Shown here: positions 34,773-45,506 of the stretch, piece after piece
How the letters are laid out: each line of letters starts with the position of its first letter
Position numbering within the stretch: position 1 is the first letter of the stretch
Source of the DNA: Cryphonectria parasitica EP155
Lineage: Eukaryota > Ascomycota > Sordariomycetes > Diaporthales > Cryphonectriaceae
DNA length: 64,000 nt
Assembly: GCF_011745365.1 (NCBI RefSeq)
Contig: NW_024468916.1
Coordinates: 1,037,630-1,101,629 of the forward strand
Direction of reading: 5' to 3'
The notes under the pieces: model-generated
Told to the model about the DNA's origin: nothing
Databases searched by the model: none
What the model saw: only the letters and a program-made list of their open reading frames with translations
Program-made: the position numbers and the translations under genes

Positions 34773-35706
34773 CTTCTGGAAACTTGGCTAGGTTAAGGCT
34801 TGACTCACAGTAACAATGATGAGATCGAATCGCCAGAACAAACTGGAATCTATGGAGTATTTAGAGGGCTGTAGGGGTCAGACACCAAGAGATGTCGGGG
34901 TATAGCCCATCGTTGAAGGCGCAGCACCTGGTAATGCGCTTAGCCTTCTGACACCTAGCGGGTAATGCAGCTGCAAGCACCAAGCCTCGACGGGGGAACT
35001 GCGAATTAGCATACTTAGGAAACCGCCACGTCAGATGTCTAGATACAGCTATGAGACAGACACTTGCAGGGACCTTCAGAGAGGAGCGTGGATGTTGGGC
35101 TGGGCACTGGCACCTGGCAAGAGGCACAAAGATGGTCCCGCAACGTCTCTCGAATTAAGCAAATACTTGCCTGTCAATGGCGGAGTGCCTTTCGAGAGAT
35201 TTTTGCTACCCGGGCGGCCAAGATGCGATACCTAGAATATGCAAACAACCGTTCGCGGTCGAAGGGCTGGGCAGAGATAGAGGATTGTCTTGTCCAAAGG
35301 CTATGTTGCATGAGACACATGCAATGTACCATGCAAGTCGTCGTGCCTCTGCGTGCCTCTGCATATGAAGTCAGCACGGGTATTACCAGGCACCTGCACT
35401 TATCTTCAAGGTCGGTAACCCCAGAGAAGTCCCATGCTCGGGAATTGGGTTTTGTCCCTCCCAAGTCCCGTGGGATATCTTTTCCTACGGCTTGGTAAAT
35501 CCCACCACCATACATGTCACAGGCGAAGTCGGCAGGGAGGACAGCAGTGCCACAGTCACGGCGATAGTGGGTTAATGATGAGACGAGTTATGATCTGCGC
35601 CACGAGTCCAACGGGTTCCTTGGCCCAGCTGGCGAGGAGAACGAGATGTTACTTTCGCTGGTCCGGATGAGACGGAGGAAGCACCATCCCCGCCACCTCA
35701 CCGACC
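34773..35706. other. Intergenic: NLR promoter and ANK–CorA 3' flank
   Basis: About 930 bases without a gene. The left part should hold the promoter of the NLR, which starts at 34772 and is read leftwards. Frames on both strands are short and unrecognisable. Confidence 0.5.
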
Positions 35707-38700
35707 TCAACGCCTGCTCGTCTCAGTAAAGTACTCCGAACCACTAGTCACCGTCGAACGATCTGCCGTACTCCGCGCCAGGTTTACCAACCTCTTCAGA
35801 CCCACACCTACAGCGACGAGCACCACGGCCAGCGCAAGGCAAATCGTGACTGCGACCTTTGCCGTTGTGGCCAGCTTCGAGGTCCATGTGATGGACGGGA
35901 CCACAACAAAAATCAAACCTAGAGTGCTGTAACAAATAGCTGGGATAAGACGTGGGGAGTTCACAGCCTTGAGGACACCCTCACGGACATATTTGCCCAT
36001 CTGCTTCACGTAATCGATCCTGAACACGACCAGCACAAATGGAATGGCCAAGGCGAGGCTAATGCTTACTGAAGTAATTACAATTCACGTTAGCAGATGA
36101 CCGAGGATCGGAAAGTGCGAGGATGACGTTGATCTTAGAAGCACTTGTCTGGCTTGAAACGAATGCGATGGTACACAATGCAGCTACTTACACATGTACT
36201 TGAGAATGTAACCGAGTTCAAGCTTGCCAGCCTCATTGACGGGGAAGGCATCGATATTGATGGCGAAGAAAGTCGCCATGAACGACAAGGGTAGCTGTGG
36301 ACTGGTCAGTGAATTGATAACGGCCCAGCATTCTATGTCCTCTCTCTAGAGGAGGCCTCAGAGAAGGGAAATAGAGCAAAGGAAGGTGTAAATTTCTTCT
36401 TATTTCAAAGATGGTTGGAAGACGTACAAAAATGATTGTGACGACCGTGAAGACCATAAGGACCTTCCCCTGTCTAGCAGTCTCTAATGCTTGTTTATTC
36501 ATCTCTTCGGTCTGCTGAATCTGCAATTCCGTGTTCTTGGCCGTCTCTCTTGCTAATTTGCGCGAAGAAATAGCCTCAGAGAAATTGGCTTGTTTCTGTT
36601 TGAGGTCGATGAGGTGCTTAAGCTGCCAGCCATTCAGTATCTCCAAAACGCCAAACTGGCCAAGCATACGCCAAAAGTAATAGACTCAGATCCGACCTGG
36701 CCTGGCCTGGTCAAGTTTACTCACCGAATCATGTGCAGTCCTGGCTAGTTTCTCCATCTCGACTATCCGGTCGGAGTGATGTTTGAGGCAGCTCAGGTCG
36801 ATCATGGAATGGATCTCCTCGCTCTCGTGGTGAGAAAGGCTAAGCTTCCTTTTCCCCTGCAAAAGGACGGAGTCCAGCTGTTCTGAAGCCATCTTTTGGT
36901 CTTTCAGCACTAGTTTCAGAATCCGCAACTCATCCTGTATGTCTTCTATCTCAACAAGATAGTCAATCTCTTTTGCGATGTTGAGGTCATCATCCGTTGG
37001 CTCGTCGAGGTGGTAGGGGTCGGAACTCAATTCTTTCTTGAAATCGTAGAGGCTCTGAGTCGCGCCCTCAATCTACTCCCAGTCAAAAGTCAATTCATAA
37101 TCATAATATTAGTTTTGGTGGACCACTTACAATACTGCCTATCGAGCGCTCGAAAAAGTCGAAAAATTGCATCTCCTCGGGGATCTGATTCTCGTCAAAC
37201 ACAGAAACACAGCAGGTAGCAATCAGACCAGCCAAGTCATAAATGGATGTGATGGGCTCTCTCGCTGTTTCTTTGAGATGACGCATGACTCTATGCTGGA
37301 CATCCATAGGATCTGCAGCAAAGCCCTCTTGACTGTGAGGCCTAGTGTGCATGTGCAAGTCTTTCACATCAGTCGGTTCGACGACGATGATCTCGTCAAT
37401 GAGATCCGGTATGTCGGGATCTTGATTCAAATCCTCAACGGCTGGGGTCATGAAGAAAGGCTCAGGAGGATCATCTGTTGGTCCTGGTGGCTCGATTGAT
37501 GGGCCTTGTAGTAGGTCATCTTTAGGTAATACCGTTGTCACCAACGACGGCTTGACGGTTTCAGTACGCCACCTAGCAGGAAGACAAGTGATCAGAGTGT
37601 CTAGCTCGAGTCTATTAGCGAAAGCGACGAGAAGCAGATTCATATCAACAGTACTCATACCTCCATTAATGACCCACAGCCACATCTGATCAACCATGAA
37701 GATCTTGGGGAGTCCTTCTTGTTTAGTGTAGCGATAAACGACCTGATCTTGGTCACGTCGAGAGATGTCGTCGAGGTGGGAGTAGAAGTATTGATCTAGT
37801 GTCCTCCGTGGTTGGAATGGGACCTGTGCATTCTCTTCGGGGACTCCATAGCCGAGGATGAGACGCGCGTTAGGGAGTTCAAACATGTCAGGTCCGCGAA
37901 GGGTTTCGACGTATACCTTCTTTAACTTCTTCTTGGATGGTTTTGCGCGTCCATGGCCTGCAAACCAGGACGCGAACTTGAAGTTTGGTTGCGCTTTTGT
38001 TGGTTGGGGTGCGGAAAAGGCCGCTTCTGGTCCCAAGCCACCCCCTCGGACCCTAGGATTGAAATTAGGAGCCGGGAGTGGAGAACTTCCCGGCAGTGTA
38101 TGAAGAGGTACAGGTGGAAATGAAGACTGTTCTGGCCGGAACCTGCTTGCATTTGGCGGTGGACCAGATGGTGGACGAGCAGTTGGTCCGTACGACTGGC
38201 GAGGCATATGAGGGACAACTCGTGAGCCAGGAGGAGGCCCAGGAAAAGGAACTGGCGGGGGACCTTGGCGACGTGACGCATTGAGAAACGCGCTCCCAGG
38301 TACAGGAGGAGCATGGGAGACATTTCTATTGAAGCCTTGGGTTTTCTTAATGACATTGAGGTATGCTGTCACGGCACTTGCTTCTCTGTGATTTGCGGAT
38401 GTCTCATAATGGAGATATGGGATCTGGGGGTAGTACGTTAGCCGTTATGTTTGATTGGACAGTGTCCTGGAAAGAAATGTCAACGTACAAACGAGACAGC
38501 CTGCTCTGTCTTTCCACTGTCCCATGACATAGTCGGATCCGTCTGAAGGCCACAAGGTCAGCATCGCCATGGTATGTCTGAGTGGCTTCAATGGTTGCCG
38601 ACCTTGAGAGATTTGGAAAACGGTCTCATATAAGAAAAGGCACCGGTTCTCTGGCGTGTGCCACGTCCTTTGATGGGACTGAGTCCCAGTTTTGACTGGA

Positions 38701-39890
38701 AGTTTTTGTCTGGCATCGCAGCATCTGGGTTTCGTTCAGCAAGCAAGCGTACGATGAGATCCTAATCCCCACAGATCAGTATGTTTTTTGATTTTCGTTT
38801 TCGTTCTCCCCTTTGATGAGTGGCCTCTCATACGTTTACCCATGCTATCTGTCCGCGCCAGTCAGCTCCGTATGGCCAATTCAGAGAGACAACAGTGGGA
38901 TCATACGTTGTTTGCCGGAATATGGTACCAAGTAAAGGTTGGTTCTCCTCTTCCAGCCTTTTGGCCCCGAGGGCTGGCGGGCGTGTTGAGAGGTGAAGTC
39001 TTTGGAGGCGAGCTAAAGAGCGCGCTGGGACCTTTGCCATATATGAGCTCATCTATAGAGACCAAAGCTGGCTGAGAACGTTGCTCGCTGCGTCCGATGA
39101 AGAATTGGACAACGACTGCCTGTGTAGATCTACAAGCCTCCCATTTCTGTATGCCCTTTGGCTTCTCGGGGAGGCGCACATTCTTGAACCGCAACTCTGG
39201 CTCACTCTTCTTGAGTCCGATCTCTGGCCCTTGAAGCAGGTAGTTCTGCCGGAGGATCTTGAGAAGGCCCTCATCGTTCTTTGCGAGGTCCTCGGCTGTC
39301 TTTCCGTCTTCCGACTTTTCGGCCTTGTCTGCTCCGTGTTGTAGGAGATATTGAACCAGGTCTTTGTTTCCTGATGCTACCGTGATGAGCAAAGGCGTAT
39401 GACCGTCTATGCGTTTCGCCTCAATATTTGCTCCTTTTTCGATGAGAAGTTTGACCACTGCGTCATGATTTTGCTCGCACGCCCGGATCAGGGCCGTCGA
39501 GTGATCAGTTTCGTTGACAGATTCGATGGATGCACCGTTTGTTAATAACTCAACAACGTCCACAAACCCCCTTTCCGCAGCGAGCAGCAGGGGCTTTCTG
39601 CCGTCTGCAGCAGCGGCTTCCAAGTTGTCACCTCTGTCCATAAGCTCCTGGACGAGATTCTTATCTCCAGAATCAACGGCAACATGTAGAGGTGTCCATA
39701 AATCATCGTCTCGGTTGCGCTCGGTGGAAGCGGGTGGTTGTTCTGTGGACTGGACCTGATCGGCCTCCTCCTCTGCATGTTCGTTATCAGCGAGAGCTGG
39801 CTCTCGTGACGACAACTGCGCCAGCTCATTATCTCCTGCATCCTCCTCCACTGATCCGAGCTCTTGCGACGGTTGATTTGGTCCATTCAT
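35707..39890 (-). CDS. Ankyrin-repeat protein with C-terminal CorA-like membrane domain
   Basis: Nine exons are proposed in coding order: 39890-38907, 38848-38834, 38761-38603, 38542-38489, 38423-37131, 37072-36725, 36655-36428, 36294-36192 and 36068-35707. They give 1181 residues with phase kept throughout. About four ankyrin repeats lie at residues 64-200 (TPLHVAVDSGDKNLVQELM, TPLLITVASGNKDLVQYLL). A fungal-specific middle region follows, with IPYLHYET at an exon junction, a Pro-rich insert, and RRTLDQYFYSHL, RDQDQVVYRY and MVDQMWLWVI, the hallmarks of fungal ANK–CorA proteins. The end has the CorA stalk (LIDLKQKQANFSEA) and hydrophobic spans from VLMVFTVVTIIF onward, plus two further hydrophobic stretches. 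The GMN selectivity motif of true CorA is absent, so Mg2+ transport is not supported. Exon 2 is only 15 nt. The gene is divergent from the Fig1-like gene. Confidence 0.87.
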
Positions 39891-40318
39891 TGTCCGCAAT
39901 TTAAGGAAACACTTGGTGAGGGTTATGAGTTCACGAACCAAAACAAAAAATCAAGTCGAGGGGGTATCCGTGACCGAGTTTCTACCACTTGTTTGCGGCT
40001 GAACGCTCCTTTGGACTAGGGTCTTCAGTGGAGCTGCAACGCCTTGGTCGAGGTTACACTGCAGATTGATAATATATGCAGGTTGCCTAGAATGCTAAGC
40101 GCTTACCCTTATGTTAGGTATTACTACACTTTCCAAACCACAGGCAATCTCCTGCAGGCACTAGACTCAATGAGGAGGCTTCACCTTCCGTCAAGTCAGC
40201 CCCTTCTCTTCAGTAATGCTCCAGCGGTCAGCTGGCATCTTGAGGCCACACGATACGTTACGACCGTGTTGTCCCGATTGTAGCGAACTGCCGTTCTTCT
40301 CATAGTTCATTATCCGAC
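39891..40318. promoter_or_regulatory. Divergent promoter between ANK–CorA and Fig1-like genes
   Basis: Only 428 bases separate two start codons facing away from each other (39890 minus, 40319 plus), so both promoters must lie here or overlap their genes. I see no clear TATA or palindromic operator. Confidence 0.6.
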
Positions 40319-41563
40319 ATGGCCGTCTATGAGACGCCCACCTGGCTGTCTGCGATTCTGAGGTCGTCAAAGAAGTCGAAGAAGACCAGGGTCTCGCGAG
40401 GGTCTCAAACAAGTCTTCCCTCCTCCAGGTCGAGTAGGGTGCGCCCCTCGCAGAGATCAAATAGATCCCATGCCTCGAGGAACTCGAACGCGCCTCGATC
40501 CGCTCGGAGATCCAATGCGACGACTACTAACACGACATGGACCATGCCGGCAGAGAGGGGCTGGAGGAGGTTCGTGTCTTTCATTGGGTACCACCACCTC
40601 TTGATGATATTGATCACGGTTGGGATGGTGTTCTTCTGTGAGTTGGCAATCTATTCGTGAAGTAACAAGTTGCCTAGTCATGATTCAATGATCATGAACT
40701 GAACGGGAATTTCACACCCTTAGCACTCGTCTCAGCTGGTTGTGTCGTGCATGGCCTACGCGACATCTACCTTCTCTCACTGTCCTACGCAACCCCCGAT
40801 CAAACGTCCAATAGCAACGTATCAGCGCTGCTTGCATCCGCAGTCGGAAACGCCAGTCACTCATTGGAAGTACGCGTGGGTTTCATTGGGGCGTGTGCCA
40901 AATTACCCTCAGGGTGGTCGTGTTCGCCCAAATTCAATACGATTATCAATAGAGTCTCCGAGGTATCGTCCGCGACAGTCGATGCAAATGCAACATCATC
41001 GTATGATCCGCTCGGCCTCGTTCATCTGGGCAAAAGTTTCAGAGACCAAATTATATTCGATGGACTAATGTGAGCCATCAACTACGGAATATCCCAGTAA
41101 TCAGGCGATGGTATACAACTAACGATCTCCTAACAGGTTCATAGCAGTAGGCTGCAGTTTCATTGGTCTCTGCATCCTAATCATAATCGGGGCTGTAGGA
41201 GAGGAGGCAGCAACAGTGGTGTCCTCCGGCAGCGAGTTGTCCTCCGGCAGCGCAAGAAGCAGCAGCGCAAGAAGCAGCAAAAAGGACATGGAACGAAAAC
41301 TTTCTCTGTTGAATGTCACGATATCGTTCACCCTAGTGGCCGCAATCATGGCATTGCTATCCGTCTTTTGGCAACATCTGGGAAGTTCAGGGGTGGCAAC
41401 GATGGTCGCGGTCATGACAAATGGGGCTGTCAGGACAGGCCTCGGGTCTGTGGCAATGGGACTGGGCTGGGCTACGGTTTTCATTTATTTCTTAGTCTTT
41501 ATAGGAAGTGTGGCCGTGAGACTCAGCATTGTGGTTATTTCAAGGATAATAGAAGATGAGTGA
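40319..41563 (+). CDS. Fig1-like four-pass membrane protein
   Basis: Exons are 40319-40637, 40736-41069 and 41137-41563, 359 residues. Both introns (98 and 67 bp) have GTGAGT/GTGAGC donors. Splicing creates a Ser codon followed by GCVVHGLRDIYLLSLSYA, which with VRVGFIGACAKLPSGWSC (Cys109, 160, 169) matches the extracellular Gly-Cys signature of the Fig1 family, which regulates Ca2+ influx and membrane fusion in mating yeast. Four hydrophobic segments are visible: HHLLMILITVGMVFF, FIAVGCSFIGLCILIIIGAV, one around SFTLVAAIMALLSVFW, and one around WATVFIYFLVFIGSVAV. The N-terminus is Ser/Arg-rich and probably cytosolic. Classical Fig1 proteins lack so long a basic N-terminus, so this could be a paralogue. 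A GTGAGT at 41560 could splice to 41613 and give a different 14-residue end stopping at 41655. Confidence 0.78.
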
Positions 41564-42004
41564 GTTTTTAGAGATTGGCTCGACTCTATTACGACAGTCA
41601 TCAACCTTGCAGCTTCAAAAGCCCTCAAGGTCAGCGTCGATGGTACACCACATAGATAAGGCACAAATGACAAGTCTGCCTTTAGTGGATTAGAGTCTAC
41701 TCATGCGTCAGTCTTGAGCATTTGTGGCTGCTGATAGGACTGCCACACACATGTGAAGTTGCTCCGCTCACCCCATATGGCTTTGTGGAGCATAGCCAGC
41801 CATGGTTACCACTAATGATTGTGCTAATTGAGTACCGGCGAGCACTTATACGGGGCCGGATATCATACTAGAGGGTCCATGATGACAAGCATGATAGTGG
41901 ATTTTGTTAGTCTCTCTTACGTTGATACATTGAAGCCAGCAGGCACCGATACGCTTGCAAATAGCCTTTCATTGAAGTATGAAGGTCTATCCATATATGG
42001 AAAT

Positions 42005-42039
<35 letters not shown>

Positions 42040-42862
42040 TAAAGCACTACGCTGCGGGCGTCCAGTCATCCTCTGTCCGTCCACCACCGCAATTAACTCC
42101 AGCCAACGTTGGCCATTCGACAGCGAAACCTTCCAACAGTTCTATCCTAAAGAAATTTGCAAGCAACAACAGTTATTAATGCAACAAATATGAGTATCCA
42201 AGGTTCTGTAGGCCTCGAAACCAAAAAGGACGTCAAAATGGTTTCAGATGACGCGTCTCTCAAGTCTGCACAACCTCAAGCTTATCTGTCACCGTCCAAA
42301 CACCAGCCAAGGGGTATCTCGCCTGGTGAGAAGGTCCCTCTGAGAAATAATAACCCTTCCAACCAATCGAACAGCCCAGATCCGGGGGGGAATACCAGGA
42401 CCAAGGAGGGCGCAGAACGGAATCTGTGGCCTCTTGCATCTTTGTGTGCCCAGGGGGGTTTTTGAACATCTCAATAACAAGCCCCATTACAAGCTCGTCA
42501 TATCAATCCGTTTTCTACTTTCCGAGAAATTTGATCACCCGTAAATCTGACTACCAAATCCAGTCACCCCATTGCAAAAGATTTTCGGGACTGCGCTGGG
42601 TGATAGCCTGCTATTTGGCCACTGCTAAGAGCTGGTCGGCGATGTTGTTGCGTGGATCGAGGTGACGGATCACTTTGAGCACTCATAGCTGTCGTACCTG
42701 GTCGAATTCTGATGAGGAATGATACCCTGGGCAGATGAGAAGGACCAACGGAACAAGAGGAGTGGAACAGCATACGTCCAAGAAGAATCACAACATCAAT
42801 GATAAAGGGGTATATGATAAACGAGTTTGAATAATAATCGCTTCTTACGTGAGCTGAGGAAC
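41564..42862. other. Convergent intergenic region
   Basis: This 1.3 kb lies between the 3' ends of the Fig1-like and MAK5 genes. It contains a TA microsatellite (42008-42036) and no recognisable gene. A frame at 42157-42465 (+) has a random-looking product. Confidence 0.5.
42008..42036. repeat. TA dinucleotide microsatellite
   Basis: An uninterrupted TATATA tract of 29 bases in a convergent 3' region. It is self-complementary and so able to form a cruciform. Confidence 0.95.
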
Positions 42863-45188
42863 TCAGTCGTCGAGCTCAAGGCCATCAACCTTGCCGAGGA
42901 AATCTCCTTTGGCACCCCTGAGCAGTTCGTCCATATCGACGGTGCCGTCGGCGATGTACTTCTCGCTGACGCCAGTATTGACTCTCTTGGACAAAAGCTG
43001 CTTCAGCTGCGCTCTCAAGACACCAACCTCTGCCTTGGACAGTCCTCTCGCCTCGTCCTGCTTCGCCTTCCTACCGCTGCCTCGGCCGCCCCACTTGCCC
43101 ATTTGCTCCATGTCGTCACTGTCATAGTCAACACCCAGCTCCTCCGCCGCGTTCTTCATCCAGTCGTCCTCCTTGCTGCCCTTCTCCTTCGCAAGCTGCG
43201 TATCGGCAATCTTCTTTGCCAAGGTCAAGCGCTCCTTTAAGCGATTCACAAGGCGCCGGTCGAGGTCGATGGTCTGCACAAAGAAGTCGGTCTTTTTGGC
43301 GCCCGAGGGCAACTTGGCTGAGGCGTGCACTTTGGCAATCAGCCTTCGCGTGGGAACCACTTCTTCGGGCGCACAGAGCAGGACACTGAGACCAGACTTG
43401 TCTGCTCTTGCCGTGCGGCCGGAGCGGTGGACGTAAGCGTCGGCGGCGCGTGGGACGTGATAATGAATGACGGCGTCGATGCCCGGAATGTCGAGACCGC
43501 GAGCAGCTACGTCTGTGGCGATCAGAATGGATGCTGTTCCAGGTTTCGCGCCCGTGAAGCGCTCAACGGATCTGAGTCGGGCCTTTTGAGGCATCTGGGA
43601 GTGTAGGGCATGGACGGGGAGATTGAGGTTTTGCAGCATGGGTACAAGGCGTCGGGCGGCACTGATAGAATTTGTAAAGACCAAAGTGCGCTGTGTGGAC
43701 TGCAAGAGTAGTAAGGAGTAAAGGTAGAGGTCCTAAATGCAGAGTCAGCAACCCAGTTCGGAGCACGGGGTGGAAAGCATCTACCTTCTCCATTGCACCA
43801 CATTCCACCAGGCCTTCCTTGAGTCCCTGAGCCATCTGCGAAACCGGGTTCACGTCGACAAACTTTGGCTTCTCTTCCCTGAAGTTGAGCTTCTTCAGGA
43901 GGTACTCCATAGACTGCGCATCGCTCATCAAATCGAACTTTCCCTTGCCAGCCAGCTTCTGCTGGAGCCCCTTGTTGAAGGTAGCAGAGAAGACGAGTGT
44001 TTGCCTTGGAAACAGCTCGGGTTCGTCGTCCTCCTCGTCCACCGTAATCCTATCAATTGCCTGCAGGATATCCTCGGCTTCCTTGAAGTGTCCTTCCGTG
44101 AGAAGCCGATCTGCCTCGTCTACCACCAGGAAGCTGACCTTCTTGAACGAGTCCAATAGCGCAGTGCTCGAGCTTAAGACTTCCCACAGACGACCCGGCG
44201 TTCCAACCACAATGTCTGCCTTTTCCAGTTGGCGCTGCTGCTTCAACACTGACAAGCCACCAGTGACGGAACAGACATACGGTGCAGTAGGCAGGCCGGC
44301 ACATAATTCCTTGATGTGGTTCGTGAGCTGATGGGCCAGCTCTCTGGTCGGTGACATGATCAAGCCGACTGGTGACCTATCATTCTCAGCAACGCCCTCC
44401 TCTTGTCTTAACAACCAAGCCTCCACGATCGGTATCGAAAATGCCAGCGTCTTTCCGGATCCTGTGGAGGCTTTTCCAATGACATCGTGACCGGCGAGGA
44501 TCTTCGGTATCGCAGCTGCTTGTATGTCGGATGGCTTGGTAAACTTCAGCCTTGCGAGTGACGAGACCATTCGGGGCGACAGGTCGAGAGGTACCCAGGC
44601 GGACATGTCAATATCCTCGGCAGAATCATCTGCCGCCGCACCGCCCTCAGTGGTAAACACATTGCTCTCCAGCTCCGAATCAGCCTTGGACGGCGCTGCT
44701 CTCGCTGTCTTCTTCGCTTTCTTCTCCTTCTTGTCATTTTTTGCCTCTTGTTGTTTCTTGTCCGTCTTGACTGCTTTATTCGATTTTGGATTTACTTCAG
44801 CATCGGATTGTTTAGGCGCGTCTCCATTCTTGCTCGGTTCCTCAGAGGGTTCGGGCTCATTATCGTCGAAGCCTTGGAACTCTTCACCGTCCACTTCGGG
44901 GTCCACGGCGGCCACAAACTTGATCGTGTTGCCATTGCGCACGACATCGACACCCGTGACTTCCTCTAGACCGAAGAAACCCTCGGCATCGTCAAACATC
45001 TCGGGGATATCGACGGCCTTCCATGGCAGCTTGTTGGCGTCGACGGCTCGCTTTGGTCTCGCGGGTGCTGCTGGTATGCCCTTCTTCTGTCCGACCGCAC
45101 CCTTTCTTCGCTTCTTGGAAGGTGCTGCTATGGCTGGTGTTGCTGGTGCTGCTGCTGCCAGCTTTCTTTTCTTGGTGTTGTCGACCAT
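42863..45188 (-). CDS. MAK5: ATP-dependent DEAD-box RNA helicase MAK5
   Basis: Two exons, 45188-43785 and 43732-42863, with a 52-bp intron (GTAGAT donor, TTTAG acceptor, phase 0) give 757 residues. The N-terminus carries basic nuclear/nucleolar stretches and LPWKAVDIPEMFDDAEGFFG, the N-terminal signature of MAK5/DDX24. All helicase motifs are present in order: ASTGSGKT (Walker A), SPTRELAHQL, TPGRLWEVL, VVDEADRLL (DEAD), FSATF, then after the intron LVFTNSISAARRL, RGLDIPGIDAVIHY and HRSGRTARA. MAK5 is a nucleolar helicase needed for 60S ribosomal subunit assembly. Its start faces that of TRM7, 318 bp away, which suits shared control of translation-related genes. A Lys/Glu-rich low-complexity segment (about 44700-44850) precedes the helicase core, as in relatives. 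Confidence 0.95.
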
Positions 45189-45506
45189 CGTTCCCTAGGG
45201 CGCCCTGCAAAGTCTTTTTATTCGTAGTCGTTGTAGTGGGTTCTGGGAGTGTGATGCGAGGGGTGGGCGGCATCGCAAAAAAATACTACGACGTACAGAA
45301 GGGTTGTAGAAAAATATAAAGTGGGTCCAGAGAATTGCCCGCGCCAAGCTATACTTGATCGATGCAGGCCTTACAGCGGACCCCTGCCAGCGGATTTTTC
45401 AGTGATCACAGGCGCTGGAGTCTTTTTTCTAGTATAGCATTGATATGCGTAAAGTTGTCCTCCTTGTCAAAGTTTCTGAAGCCTTGTTTCATAGAACCTC
45501 GTCACA
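45189..45506. promoter_or_regulatory. Divergent promoter shared by MAK5 and TRM7
   Basis: The two start codons are 318 bases apart. TATAAA lies at 45315-45320 on the TRM7 strand. On the opposite strand 45392-45401 reads TGAAAAATCC, eight of ten matches to the yeast RRPE element (TGAAAAATTT) of ribosome-biogenesis genes. The match is suggestive only. Confidence 0.5.

Noticed and set aside
41560..42862. Additional gene between the Fig1-like gene and MAK5
   Set aside because: Frames at 42157-42465 and nearby are short, unmatched and lack plausible start or splice context in a convergent 3' region.
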